Assembly (NCBI RefSeq): GCF_012641405.1
Contig: NZ_JABAII010000016.1
Location: 62,001 to 126,000, forward strand
Source of the DNA: Rhizobium sp. P40RR-XXII
Lineage (GTDB): Bacteria > Pseudomonadota > Alphaproteobacteria > Rhizobiales > Rhizobiaceae
Direction of reading: 5' to 3'
Length of the DNA: 64,000 nt
Every line of letters starts with the position of its first letter. Positions within the stretch are counted from its first letter, which is position 1. Made by a program: the position numbers and the translations under genes. The notes under the pieces were generated by a model. The model did not search any database. It was not told the DNA's origin and saw only the letters and a program-made list of their open reading frames with translations. This document shows positions 41,448-49,294 of the stretch, one piece after another.

Positions 41448-42036
41448 GATCGTCGCCACCAAGCGCGGGAAGGCAGCGATCGCCGCTGCCCTTGTCGCCG
41501 CCGCTGCTGCCGGCTGGCAGTCCACCAAGGATACCAACCCGGCAAAGCACGTTTATCCGCCGGCCGTCATCCTCGCGACCGACAAGCTGATCAAGCCTTG
41601 GGAGGGCCTTGTCCTCAAGGCGCATCGGGACCGTTACGCCAAGATCTATGACATCTGCTACGGCAAGACCCGGATCAACGGCAAGCCTGTCACCGCTGGC
41701 ATGAGCTTCACCAAGGAGGAGTGCGACGCATTCCTCGAGCAGGAAGTCTACGAGGAGTATTACCTGCCGCTCACCAAACAAGTGCCGAAGTTCACGAGCT
41801 TTCCGGTCAGCTTGCAGGCCTCGCAGATCTCCGGCGGCTATAACTTCGGGCTGGGAGCGTTGTTGCGATCCAGCGCCATGCGGGAGGCCGGAAAGGGCAG
41901 CTATCGCCTGGCTTGCGAAATGCAGGCCCGGTTCAATCAGGCAGGCGGCCAGGTCGTCGATGGCTTGGTGAATCGCCGTGAGATGGGCGATGCCCAGCGG
42001 CTCGGCGAGGCTGAAACCTGTGTGAGTGGCCTCTGA
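41434..42036 (+). CDS. GH24 lysozyme, SAR-type endolysin
   Basis: 200 residues from the ATG at 41434. Residues 10-28 are a weakly hydrophobic Ala-rich segment, typical of signal-anchor-release endolysins. The catalytic Glu is E57 (KPWEG) and D66 follows 8 residues later; where the family's catalytic Thr stands the sequence is IYDICYG, with Tyr or Asp in its place. It cleaves peptidoglycan at lysis. It overlaps the Rz gene by one base. Confidence 0.85.
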   Translation: MPINKIVATKRGKAAIAAALVAAAAAGWQSTKDTNPAKHVYPPAVILATDKLIKPWEGLVLKAHRDRYAKIYDICYGKTRINGKPVTAGMSFTKEECDAFLEQEVYEEYYLPLTKQVPKFTSFPVSLQASQISGGYNFGLGALLRSSAMREAGKGSYRLACEMQARFNQAGGQVVDGLVNRREMGDAQRLGEAETCVSGL

Positions 42037-42398
42037 TGTTCGGTCTCCTCGATTATATCAAGCTCGCAGCCGGCGCCGTCGTTGGCGGCTTCATCGTCTA
42101 TGCCTTCATGAGCCTCATCAGCATTCCGGCCGCAGAGCATCGCGCTCGGGCCGGATATGTCGAGCTTGCTGAGAAGACGACGGCAGAAGCCAAGGCTGCC
42201 GAAATGGAACGCCAGCGCAATGCCGCTTCCCAAGCCCTCACCGAAGCCGCCAAGCGTCAGGCTGCGGACGAACTAGCACAGCAGGCAAAGGATGCCGAAA
42301 ACGATGTTGCAATTTCCGATTATGAGAAAAAGCTATCCGCTGCGAACCGCAGTTGTCTTGTCGATGATGCTGATCGCCTCTGGCTGCAGTCTCACTGA
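42036..42398 (+). CDS. Rz-like inner-membrane spanin
   Basis: 120 residues: one membrane segment (about 8-30, AAGAVVGGFIVYAFMSLIS) then a long charged coiled coil (AEKTTAEAKAAEMERQRNAASQALTEAAKRQ). This is the topology of an i-spanin. The overlapping Rz1-like gene in another frame supports the call. Confidence 0.78.
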   Translation: MFGLLDYIKLAAGAVVGGFIVYAFMSLISIPAAEHRARAGYVELAEKTTAEAKAAEMERQRNAASQALTEAAKRQAADELAQQAKDAENDVAISDYEKKLSAANRSCLVDDADRLWLQSH

Positions 42399-42633
42399 TC
42401 GGCTGGGAAAGGCATCATCGGCAAAGGGCCTTATTGCCGCTGGCACCAATCTGCCGCCGCTTCCCGACGACTGCCGGAAGAAAGAACCGCATGCTGCCGT
42501 CAGGGTAGGCGATGAGCTGCGTTCCGTGCTTGTGCGGGAGCGAGGCGCCCTCGATCGGGCAAACGCGCGTGGCGGACGGTGCGCACTGTTCTATGACGAC
42601 ACACAGGCGCGCTTTGGCGCCCAATCAAAATGA
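42322..42633 (+). CDS. Rz1-like outer-membrane lipoprotein spanin
   Basis: 103 residues from the ATG at 42322, starting 76 bases inside the Rz gene in another frame. A lipoprotein signal ends at LIASGC with C22. The mature part has NLPPLPDDC, a Pro-rich stretch as in o-spanins, and an Arg-rich end. It should pair with Rz to fuse the membranes at lysis. Its C-terminus is longer than typical Rz1. Confidence 0.78.
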   Translation: MRKSYPLRTAVVLSMMLIASGCSLTDRLGKASSAKGLIAAGTNLPPLPDDCRKKEPHAAVRVGDELRSVLVRERGALDRANARGGRCALFYDDTQARFGAQSK

Positions 42634-42725
42634 GAGCGGCCGCGAACCTTCTCGGCTTTCTCACATTTTCTTTCACGCTGGCGGCACTTCTGCTGCTGGC
42701 GTGGAATTCCATCAGCATTTCATAG
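42630..42725 (+). CDS. Tiny single-span membrane protein, 31 residues
   Basis: ATG at 42630 overlaps the Rz1 stop (ATGA). It is nearly all hydrophobic (LLGFLTFSFTLAALLLLAW) with a short positively charged start. Too small for most gene callers; the coupled overlap makes it plausible. It may assist lysis. Confidence 0.5.
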   Translation: MRAAANLLGFLTFSFTLAALLLLAWNSISIS

Positions 42726-42742
42726 GGCGGGACACAGGATAA

Positions 42743-43351
42743 ATGGCAGGGAACTTGGATATGCCCACAAATGGCTTCGACCCGATGGCACAGTATGCCC
42801 GCCTGTCTGAGCGGGTAGAGAACCAAGGGAAAGATATCGTCGATCTGCGGTCGAACATGAACACCGGGTTTCAGACGGTCAATGCCGGCCTGTCAGCGCT
42901 ATCGAACGAGATGAGGAGCAGCAGCAAGACACAATGGCCTGTTATCTGGGCCGCCGCTGGTGTCTGCTTCACGGTGCTCGTGACGATCGGGACGTTCTTC
43001 TATGGAACGCTTAGCAAGGGACAGGACCGGCTAGATTTGGCCGTCGCCAAGATGGGCGAGACAACTGTCTCCCAAGCCGAAATGAAATGGCGAACTGATC
43101 GAGCTGCCGAAGATCGCATCAGGACTGACACGGCGATCAAGGATCTCCGTGAAAGCCAAGTCCCGCGGCAAGAGCTTGAGCGCGTCTGGCAATCCGATGA
43201 TCAGCAGAAAGCCCAGATCCAGAAGCAGATCGACGAGCTCAAGCAAGGGCAGGCGAATACCTACAGTGCCCGCGATTTGTTATTGGATATGCGAGAGCGC
43301 CAGGATCGCCTCGAGCGCCAGATCTACGCGAGCCGGCCGGCTGGGCAGTGA
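42743..43351 (+). CDS. Membrane-anchored coiled-coil phage protein
   Basis: 202 residues. An N-terminal soluble part (MAQYARLSERVENQGKDIVDLRSNM) precedes one membrane segment at about 68-90 (WPVIWAAAGVCFTVLVTIGTFFYG) and a long Gln/Lys/Glu coiled coil. This layout is common in phage proteins placed after lysis genes. The specific role is unknown. Confidence 0.7.
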   Translation: MAGNLDMPTNGFDPMAQYARLSERVENQGKDIVDLRSNMNTGFQTVNAGLSALSNEMRSSSKTQWPVIWAAAGVCFTVLVTIGTFFYGTLSKGQDRLDLAVAKMGETTVSQAEMKWRTDRAAEDRIRTDTAIKDLRESQVPRQELERVWQSDDQQKAQIQKQIDELKQGQANTYSARDLLLDMRERQDRLERQIYASRPAGQ

Positions 43352-43358
43352 TCGGCGA

Positions 43359-43592
43359 TTAGTCGTCACCCATCAGAGACCCGAATATCAACCGGGCTCT
43401 TTTCTCCCCGCATTCGCATTTCAGCTTTGCTTCAATGTCTTCCACGTGGGCATGATGGAATTTGAAGGGAAGGGCATCCCGATCGAAGTCCTTTTCGATC
43501 CCGCACGCCTCGCACCTCACCCGAATCCCCAAATGCCTCGGGCAGACATTCAAATATCCCGGTGTCCAGTTCTTGATTTCCTGAAATCGCAT
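43359..43592 (-). CDS. Zinc-ribbon-like small protein at the prophage end
   Basis: 77 residues, on the reverse strand, with GAGG before its ATG. A C-x2-C pair (RCEACG) and a later C-x-C (KCECGE) with His residues between suggest a single zinc site. Similar small proteins are common in rhizobial genomes and prophages. It lies 191 bases from the right attachment site, in a typical cargo position. Confidence 0.65.
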   Translation of the reverse strand: MRFQEIKNWTPGYLNVCPRHLGIRVRCEACGIEKDFDRDALPFKFHHAHVEDIEAKLKCECGEKRARLIFGSLMGDD

Positions 43593-43783
43593 AGTTCGGC
43601 CTCACATAGGTTTCATCGTTCCCTGTGTGAAAGCGGCCGCCACGCCAACATCGCATAGGTGCTATCGGCGATGATAAATGTCAATTGGCGCCGTGAACAA
43701 AACGTGTCTCGAAGTTTCTTCCGTAAGTGAACGCCACGGAAACAGAGTGACACGGCGATATAGAAAAGATTGATTGTTTAGGT

Positions 43784-43830
43784 AGCCTTCCAAGCTGAAT
43801 ACGCGGGTTCGATTCCCGCTACCCGCTCCA
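43784..43830 (+). other. Right attachment site: tRNA-Gly(TCC) 3' fragment
   Basis: The sequence holds the second half of a tRNA-Gly: AGCCTTCCAAGCTGAATACG with anticodon TCC, a T-arm (GCGGG-TTCGATT-CCCGC) and acceptor end TACCCGCTCCA. No 5' half precedes it. A phage that integrates in the 3' end of a tRNA gene leaves such a copy at one boundary while the whole gene is rebuilt at the other, here left of the window. Confidence 0.9.
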
Positions 43831-44003
43831 TGTTTCCCGAGTTTTAAGTAATCTGAACAGGCGCTTCTCAGTCGGTGCTTCGCTGAAATCTGCAGAGGCT
43901 CTTTATAGATGACGAGGAGCTTGCTGCGCGTGAAGCGCGCCTCCTCCTTCGCATTCGAAGAAAAGCGGAAACGCTCTGGGTAGGCGGTGCCATCCCGCCG
44001 AGC

Positions 44004-44462
44004 TTAGCGGATTTCGCCGGCAAGCTGTCGCAGCAGGCCGGCGAGCTGTACCTCGTCCACCGGCTCGAAAAATTCCGCGTCGGCGGTCTCGATGACGACG
44101 ATGGCGCGCTGTGCCGCCGCCGCCCCGGCTGCGGTAACGCGTATCACCTTGGCTCGGGAATCGTGCGGGTCGGTCTCCCGTGCGATCAATCCTTTTGCCT
44201 CGAGCCGGGTAACGACGTCAGACGTCATCTTTACCTCGGTGCCCGCCTGAGCGGCGAGTTGCACCTGGTTGGGTGGCTGACCATCGCGGCCGAGCCACAT
44301 GGCCGAGGCCAATAGCACGAACTGGACATGTGTCAGGTCCAGCGGAGCCAGCGCCGCCGTCATGACACGCTGCCAGCGCATGGTGGTTCGCCACAGCAAC
44401 AATCCCGGACTCTCCGAAGGGCCGCCCTTGAAGCGGGTGTTGAGTTTCTGCTCTTCAGCCAA
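44004..44462 (-). CDS. MarR-family transcriptional regulator
   Basis: 152 residues from a TTG at 44462 with AGGAG upstream, overlapping the preceding gene by 8 bases; the longer in-frame version upstream is not used. Winged-helix core: LLWRTTMRWQRVMTAALAPLDLTHVQFVLLASAMWL, then NQVQLAAQAGTEVKMTSDVVTRLEAKGLIARETDPHDSRAKVIRVT with the family's D-x-R wing. It likely represses its own operon through the palindrome at 44934-44953. Confidence 0.85.
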   Translation of the reverse strand: MAEEQKLNTRFKGGPSESPGLLLWRTTMRWQRVMTAALAPLDLTHVQFVLLASAMWLGRDGQPPNQVQLAAQAGTEVKMTSDVVTRLEAKGLIARETDPHDSRAKVIRVTAAGAAAAQRAIVVIETADAEFFEPVDEVQLAGLLRQLAGEIR

Positions 44463-44883
44463 GGTTCGCAAACTCCTGCGCCTGCTCGAATAACTTGGCC
44501 ATCGATGTATCGAAATCCCCGCTGATCTGCGGCCCAAGTTCCGGTCCGACCTCGGCGGCGGAGGGGCCGGAAATCTCAAGCCGATGTGTCACTTGTGTGC
44601 CATCCGCGATTGGCACCAACGTATGCCGGAACAACAGTTTCGTATCGCCGAACGAGGTCTCGTCGGCATAGGTCACATTGTCGATAACGTCGACGATGGT
44701 TGCTTCAAATGTGTCCTGCCCGACGGGTGTGACAGAGACCCGAGAGCCTTTGGCGAATGGCCCATGCAGCACGAATGTATCGGCGCCCTCGTAAGTAAGG
44801 CGACCTTCGTGCAGCGCCTTGAGCGCGGCCCAGATTGCCTGCGCCGAAAGGGGGGAAACGGCGGTATACTCGTTGATCCACAT
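44455..44883 (-). CDS. SRPBCC-family (START-like) protein
   Basis: 142 residues from the ATG at 44883 (GGAG upstream). It has the SRPBCC layout: VSPLSAQAIWAALKALHEG at the start, a beta-rich middle (GSRVSVTPVGQDTFEATIVDVIDNVTYADE, LLFRHTLVPIADGTQVTHRLEI) and a C-terminal helix (DTSMAKLFEQAQEFANL). These proteins bind hydrophobic ligands. It is cotranscribed with a MarR regulator, so the ligand may be what that regulator senses; this is inferred. Confidence 0.82.
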   Translation of the reverse strand: MWINEYTAVSPLSAQAIWAALKALHEGRLTYEGADTFVLHGPFAKGSRVSVTPVGQDTFEATIVDVIDNVTYADETSFGDTKLLFRHTLVPIADGTQVTHRLEISGPSAAEVGPELGPQISGDFDTSMAKLFEQAQEFANLG

Positions 44884-44914
44884 GGCTTTCGCTCCATCCA
44901 TCTCTTTCGATCAA

Positions 44915-45148
44915 TCATTTGATCCGTGAACAGATTATCTGTGCGCAGATAATATTGCAAGAGGAATTTTTCGCCAAGCCCGTTTCAAGCCGCTTGACGG
45001 CATGCGGACAATGCTTTCGCAAGGCTTCGACCGGAACGTTCAGAACTTCACTGATCTCACGAAGCTGGCCGTTGGGTGCGGTTGCACTTGAATTGCCGCC
45101 TGTCGCTGGGCAAAGGTGGATACTCATCCGCCTTTGCATATTTGACAT
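44915..45148 (-). CDS. Possible small HTH-like protein (doubtful)
   Basis: 77 residues on the reverse strand. The middle (LREISEVLNVPVEALRKHC) has a helix-turn-helix-like pattern, but the ATG at 45148 lacks a ribosome site. Its 3' end also runs through the operator palindrome of the neighbouring operon. It could be a real small regulator, a remnant, or chance. Confidence 0.3.
   Translation of the reverse strand: MSNMQRRMSIHLCPATGGNSSATAPNGQLREISEVLNVPVEALRKHCPHAVKRLETGLAKNSSCNIICAQIICSRIK
44932..44960 (-). promoter_or_regulatory. Promoter and MarR-type operator
   Basis: On the minus strand, -35 TTGCAA (44960-44955), a 17-base spacer and -10 TAATCT (44937-44932). The palindrome ATTATCTG-N4-CAGATAAT (44934-44953) covers the spacer and part of the -10. 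It precedes the SRPBCC-MarR operon, so autorepression is likely. Confidence 0.65.
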
Positions 45149-45213
45149 GAAGGGTTGCTTATATTCTCGCGAGCGATAGATATTGCTCTGGCAACCGAAA
45201 CGGGAGAGCGGAA

Positions 45214-45651
45214 ATGGGTATCTTCGATAAGATCAAGGGTGCAATCTGGGGGCAGGCAAAGGCTGCGGAGGCCGCTCCGGCCCCGACGCAGAGCACGGCG
45301 GCGACCGCCAATCCTGCGCCTGCGCCTGCGCCGACACCGGCTCCTTCAGCGACCACGGCAGCAACTTCGCCCGCGACCAGTGCGCCGTCCGCTCCTGTGG
45401 ATATCGCCTCGATCCTCGACGCTGCCGTCAAGAAGAGCGGCCAGAAGCTGGATTGGAAACATTCGATCGTCGATCTCATGAAGGCGCTCGGCATGGATGC
45501 GAGCCTTTCGGAGCGCAAGGAATTGGCGCAGGAACTCGGTTATACCGGCGATGCCGGCGATTCCGCCAAGATGAACATGTTCCTGCACAAGGCGCTTCTG
45601 AAGAAACTCGCCGACAATGGCGGCAAGGTGCCAGCTGATCTTCTTGACTGA
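45214..45651 (+). CDS. DUF3597-family protein
   Basis: 145 residues. MGIFDKIKGAIWG is the typical start; a Pro/Ala/Thr-rich linker (about 20-60) follows and then the conserved domain (VDIASILDAAVKKSGQKLDWKHSIVDLMKALGMDASLSERKELAQELGY ... NMFLHKALLKKLADNGGKVP). The domain is known only structurally. Often found in proteobacterial genomes as a small cytoplasmic protein. The gene has a good ribosome site (GGAGAG). Confidence 0.85.
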   Translation: MGIFDKIKGAIWGQAKAAEAAPAPTQSTAATANPAPAPAPTPAPSATTAATSPATSAPSAPVDIASILDAAVKKSGQKLDWKHSIVDLMKALGMDASLSERKELAQELGYTGDAGDSAKMNMFLHKALLKKLADNGGKVPADLLD

Positions 45652-45737
45652 CCACGCCAAGTCCCGGTCCGCTCGTATCTGCCGACGTGCCGGATCATGC
45701 ATGGTGGCGGAGCGAATGTCGCCGCCTGATAGTCATG

Positions 45738-45767
45738 CGCCCTTTCCCGTCGGGAGAGGGCGCTTTC
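45738..45767 (+). terminator. Terminator-like hairpin after DUF3597
   Basis: GCGCCCTTTCCC (45738-45749) pairs with GGGAGAGGGCGC (45753-45764) with one T-G pair and a 3-base loop, then TTT. It lies 87 bases past the DUF3597 stop. Confidence 0.6.
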
Positions 45768-46065
45768 CGTTGATGGCCCTTCTCATGCGGATGGGCGGAT
45801 CGCTCCCGCATCCGGCACTGGAATTCTCGTCTGTACTTCCCTATCTAAGCGTCTGAACCGGCAAATGCTTTTTTGTCTTTCCGGATCGGCCGTCGAACCT
45901 TGCGCGGCGAAGGAATGTTGGGGGCCGCAGATCATCCGTGGCCAACCAGGCTTCGCCCGGAATAGGCCCTGCAATTAAGTCTTGCGCAAATGCGATGAAA
46001 GCCTTAAACGGCGGCACTAAACCGGTTCGCCGGGGTCACTCATTACGTTCACAGGAAGCATTCAA
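45768..46065 (+). promoter_or_regulatory. 298-base region ahead of tuf, with candidate promoter
   Basis: No gene is seen. A candidate promoter for tuf is TTGCGC (45982-45987) with TAAACG (46005-46010), 17 bases apart, followed by a 55-base leader to the ATG at 46066, with AGGA at 46051-46054. No tRNA genes are found in this stretch. Confidence 0.4.
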
Positions 46066-47241
46066 ATGGCAAAGAGTAAGTTTGAGCGCAATAAGCCGCA
46101 CGTTAACATCGGGACGATCGGGCACGTTGACCACGGCAAGACGTCCTTGACGGCAGCGATCACGAAGTACTTCGGCGAGTTCAAGGCGTACGACCAGATC
46201 GACGCCGCACCGGAAGAAAAGGCACGCGGCATCACGATCTCGACGGCACACGTCGAGTACGAGACGCCTGCTCGCCACTATGCGCACGTCGACTGCCCCG
46301 GCCACGCCGACTATGTGAAGAACATGATCACCGGTGCCGCACAGATGGACGGCGCGATCCTGGTTTGCTCGGCTGCCGACGGCCCGATGCCGCAGACGCG
46401 CGAGCACATCCTGCTTGCCCGCCAGGTTGGCGTTCCGGCGATCGTGGTGTTCCTGAACAAGGTCGACCAGGTTGACGACGCTGAGCTTCTCGAGCTGGTC
46501 GAGCTTGAAGTTCGCGAGCTTCTGTCGTCCTACGACTTCCCGGGCGACGACATTCCGGTCGTCAAGGGTTCGGCGCTTGCCGCTCTTGAAGATTCGGACA
46601 AGAAGATCGGCGAAGACGCGATCCGCGAGCTGATGGCTCAGGTTGACGCCTACATCCCGACGCCAGAGCGTCCGATCGACCAGCCGTTCCTGATGCCGAT
46701 CGAAGACGTGTTCTCGATCTCTGGCCGTGGTACGGTTGTGACGGGCCGCGTCGAGCGCGGTATCGTCAAGGTTGGCGAAGAAGTCGAGATCGTCGGCATC
46801 CGCCCGACGTCGAAGACGACGGTGACCGGCGTTGAAATGTTCCGCAAGCTGCTCGATCAGGGCCAGGCCGGCGACAACATCGGCGCGCTGGTTCGTGGTG
46901 TGAACCGTGACGGCGTCGAGCGTGGCCAGATCCTGTGCAAGCCTGGCTCTGTCAAGCCGCACAAGAAGTTCATGGCCGAAGCCTACATCCTGACGAAGGA
47001 AGAAGGTGGCCGTCATACGCCGTTCTTCACGAACTACCGTCCGCAGTTCTACTTCCGCACGACGGATGTGACCGGCATCGTGACGCTTCCGGAAGGCACG
47101 GAAATGGTTATGCCTGGCGACAACGTCACCGTTGCCGTTGAGCTGATCGTTCCGATCGCGATGGAAGAAAAGCTTCGCTTCGCCATCCGCGAAGGCGGCC
47201 GTACCGTCGGCGCAGGCATCGTCGCCTCCATCGTCGAGTAA
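46066..47241 (+). CDS. tuf: Elongation factor Tu
   Basis: 391 residues, full length. GTP-binding motifs GHVDHGKT (about 19-26), DCPGHADY (about 75-82) and NKVD (about 130) are intact, and domains 2 and 3 follow normally. It delivers aminoacyl-tRNA to the ribosome. This is the copy near secE/nusG (tufB position); rhizobia often carry another in the str operon. The gene stands alone with its own terminator. Confidence 0.98.
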   Translation: MAKSKFERNKPHVNIGTIGHVDHGKTSLTAAITKYFGEFKAYDQIDAAPEEKARGITISTAHVEYETPARHYAHVDCPGHADYVKNMITGAAQMDGAILVCSAADGPMPQTREHILLARQVGVPAIVVFLNKVDQVDDAELLELVELEVRELLSSYDFPGDDIPVVKGSALAALEDSDKKIGEDAIRELMAQVDAYIPTPERPIDQPFLMPIEDVFSISGRGTVVTGRVERGIVKVGEEVEIVGIRPTSKTTVTGVEMFRKLLDQGQAGDNIGALVRGVNRDGVERGQILCKPGSVKPHKKFMAEAYILTKEEGGRHTPFFTNYRPQFYFRTTDVTGIVTLPEGTEMVMPGDNVTVAVELIVPIAMEEKLRFAIREGGRTVGAGIVASIVE

Positions 47242-47266
47242 TCTTCGGATTATTCCTTTATAAAGA

Positions 47267-47295
47267 GGCCCTGCTGGAAACAGCGGGGCCTTTTC
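47267..47295 (+). terminator. Rho-independent terminator of tuf
   Basis: GGCCCTGCTG (47267-47276) pairs with CAGCGGGGCC (47281-47290) through a GAAA loop with one T-G pair, followed by TTTTC. Confidence 0.88.
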
Positions 47296-47312
47296 TTATT
47301 GGGAGGTGTTGC

Positions 47313-47822
47313 ATGAGCCTGATCATTCTGACCGGTGCTTCGGGCTCGGGAAAGACCGCGATCGCGCAGGCGATCGCCAGGGACCATGCGTCTACCTTAG
47401 CCGTCTATCATTTCGACAGTATCGGCGTGCCGTCGCTTGCCGCCATGATCCGCGATCATGGTTCGCCCGAGGGCTGGCAGCGGGACAAGACCGTGGAATG
47501 GCTGGCACAGCTTGCGCCACAGGTGCGGAAGGCCAGGGCCGTTCTCTTCGAAGGGCAGATGCGGCCATCCTTCATCAAGGAGGCAGCGGCCGCCGCCGAC
47601 ATCGACGACTATCGCCTGTTGCTGATCGATTGCGACGACGCAACGCGCACCCATCGCCTAGCAGTCGAGCGAGACCAGCCGGAGCTTGCCGACGCGAATA
47701 TGATGAACTGGGCGGCCTATCTGCGTCGCGAAGCCCAGGCAAATGGCTGCGAGATCCTCGACACGAGCCGTCTCTCGATCGAGCAGAGCGTGGATGCGGT
47801 GCTGAAACATCTGTTCCGGTAG
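47313..47822 (+). CDS. P-loop nucleotide kinase-like protein
   Basis: 169 residues. Walker A GASGSGKTA is near residues 8-16, and LLLIDCDDATRTHRL (about 107-121) is the later nucleotide-binding strand, with YLRREAQANGCEILDTSRLS as the adenine-site end. The length and order match small AAA_18/shikimate-kinase-like proteins. The substrate is unknown. GGGAGG precedes the ATG. Confidence 0.78.
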   Translation: MSLIILTGASGSGKTAIAQAIARDHASTLAVYHFDSIGVPSLAAMIRDHGSPEGWQRDKTVEWLAQLAPQVRKARAVLFEGQMRPSFIKEAAAAADIDDYRLLLIDCDDATRTHRLAVERDQPELADANMMNWAAYLRREAQANGCEILDTSRLSIEQSVDAVLKHLFR

Positions 47823-48074
47823 TCTTAAAACATATTATCGCCGGATGGTGATATGGCTCGCCGGCGTGAGTTCTGCTTTTGCACGACGCACGACATCCGC
47901 AACGAAATCGCTCTTGCCGGCGGTATAGTGACCCCAGTCGCCGTTAGCTTCCTTGGCAAGCCGGCCGCATCGATCCGATTATTTCGCCGGAAGAGCCTTC
48001 GCTCACCAAGGCTTGTCTTGCGAAATGAGCTCAAGGGCCTATTTATCGCTCGATTTTCCAAGGAGGAGATTTTC

Positions 48075-48968
48075 ATGAAGAAACGTATTTTGTTCACGGG
48101 CGGAAGCGGCAAGGCCGGACGTCACGCGGTTCCGTGGCTGGTGAATGCCGGCTACGAAGTCCACAATGTCGATCTCGTGCCGCTGAACAGCCCCGGCGTC
48201 ACCAATCTGCAGGCTGATGTCACCGATGCGGGACAGGTATATGATGTCCTGACCATGCATCGCGATTTCCCGGATCTCGATCAGGGCAAGGGCGTGCAAC
48301 CTTTCGATGCCGTCGTGCATTTCGCCGCCATACCGCGCATCCTGATTAAGCCCGACAACGAGACGTTCCGCATCAACACGATGAGCACCTACAATGTCAT
48401 CGAGGCGGCCGCGAAGCTCGGCGTGAAGAAGATCATCATCGCCTCCAGCGAGACAACCTATGGCATCTGCTTTGCCGAAGGTCATCGCGATTTTCACCAG
48501 TTGCCGCTGGAGGAAGATTATGATGTCAATCCGATGGATTCCTATGGCCTGTCCAAGGTCGTGAACGAGAAGACGGCTCGGGCTTTCGCCGAGCGTTTCG
48601 GCATCGACATCTATGCGCTGCGCATCGGCAATGTCATCGAGCCTCATGAATATGAGCGGTTCCCCGAGTTTTTCGCCAACAGCGAAATCCGCAAGCGTAT
48701 CGCCTGGAGCTATATCGACGCCCGCGACCTCGGCCAGATCGTCCATCTCTGCATCGGGAAGGATGGCCTCGGTTTCCAGGTGTTCAATGCCGCGAACGAC
48801 ACGATCTCGGCCAACACGCCATCGCGTGAGCTTGCCGCGAAGCACTTTCCGAACGTGCCTTTTACCCGCGACATCGGCGAGTATGAGGGCCTGTTGTCCA
48901 ACCGCAAAATCCGCGAAGTGCTTGGCTTCAAGGAAGAGCATAACTGGCGTCGCTATGTGAACGTTTGA
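48075..48968 (+). CDS. NAD-dependent epimerase/dehydratase
   Basis: 297 residues from the ATG at 48075, with AAGGAGGAG upstream. Extended short-chain dehydrogenase: nucleotide-binding GGSGKAG (8-14), AAIPRIL after the VVHFA strand, SSETTYGI with the catalytic Ser/Thr, and YGLSK (Y-x3-K, about 155). It should act on a nucleotide sugar. The glycosyltransferase-like genes downstream make a sugar-precursor role plausible. Confidence 0.85.
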   Translation: MKKRILFTGGSGKAGRHAVPWLVNAGYEVHNVDLVPLNSPGVTNLQADVTDAGQVYDVLTMHRDFPDLDQGKGVQPFDAVVHFAAIPRILIKPDNETFRINTMSTYNVIEAAAKLGVKKIIIASSETTYGICFAEGHRDFHQLPLEEDYDVNPMDSYGLSKVVNEKTARAFAERFGIDIYALRIGNVIEPHEYERFPEFFANSEIRKRIAWSYIDARDLGQIVHLCIGKDGLGFQVFNAANDTISANTPSRELAAKHFPNVPFTRDIGEYEGLLSNRKIREVLGFKEEHNWRRYVNV

Positions 48969-49294
48969 GGTGCTGCCTTTAAAGCGTTCCCGGCGCTCTC
49001 TCGCGGCGCTGGGCAGGGTGAGGGGCTGCTGCCGGCACTGCCTCTCCATTTGTTACGCAGCAAAACCAAAAATGCTTCCGCAAACACTCGACAAATATCC
49101 CCGTTTATTTAAGTAGGGTTGCGTTCGCGGCGCATCTCCTGGAGATTGTAGCCGAGGTGCGGTACGTCCGGCCCCTGTTTCGAACGAGCATCCTCGGCAA
49201 GAGCGCGCTAAGGGATGGGGTGGGCGCGGCCAGTGTCGCGACGAAAAATGGTTTGCCGGCTGACCTGCAAGCGTTCAGCCGCTTCGGAGGTATC
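48969..49294. other. 326-base gap before the glycosyltransferase gene
   Basis: No gene is convincing here; an open frame continues upstream of the glycosyltransferase start but without a ribosome site. A weak rightward promoter-like pair, TCGACA (49088-49093) and TAAGTA (49110-49115), is seen. An AT-rich stretch surrounds it. Confidence 0.35.

Larger units (their letters stand above)
1..43830. mobile_element. Temperate podovirus-like prophage, left end outside window
   Basis: Phage modules run without interruption from the left edge: recombination, immunity, replication, packaging, capsid, short-tail and internal virion proteins, tail spike and lysis. A duplicated tRNA-Gly 3' end follows at 43784-43830, after which all genes are chromosomal. 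The virion genes are in T7-like order (portal, scaffold, capsid, tail tubular A and B, internal proteins), while the control region is lambda-like. No integrase, excisionase or left attachment site is visible, so these should lie left of position 1. The right boundary is well supported and the total length is unknown. Confidence 0.93.
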
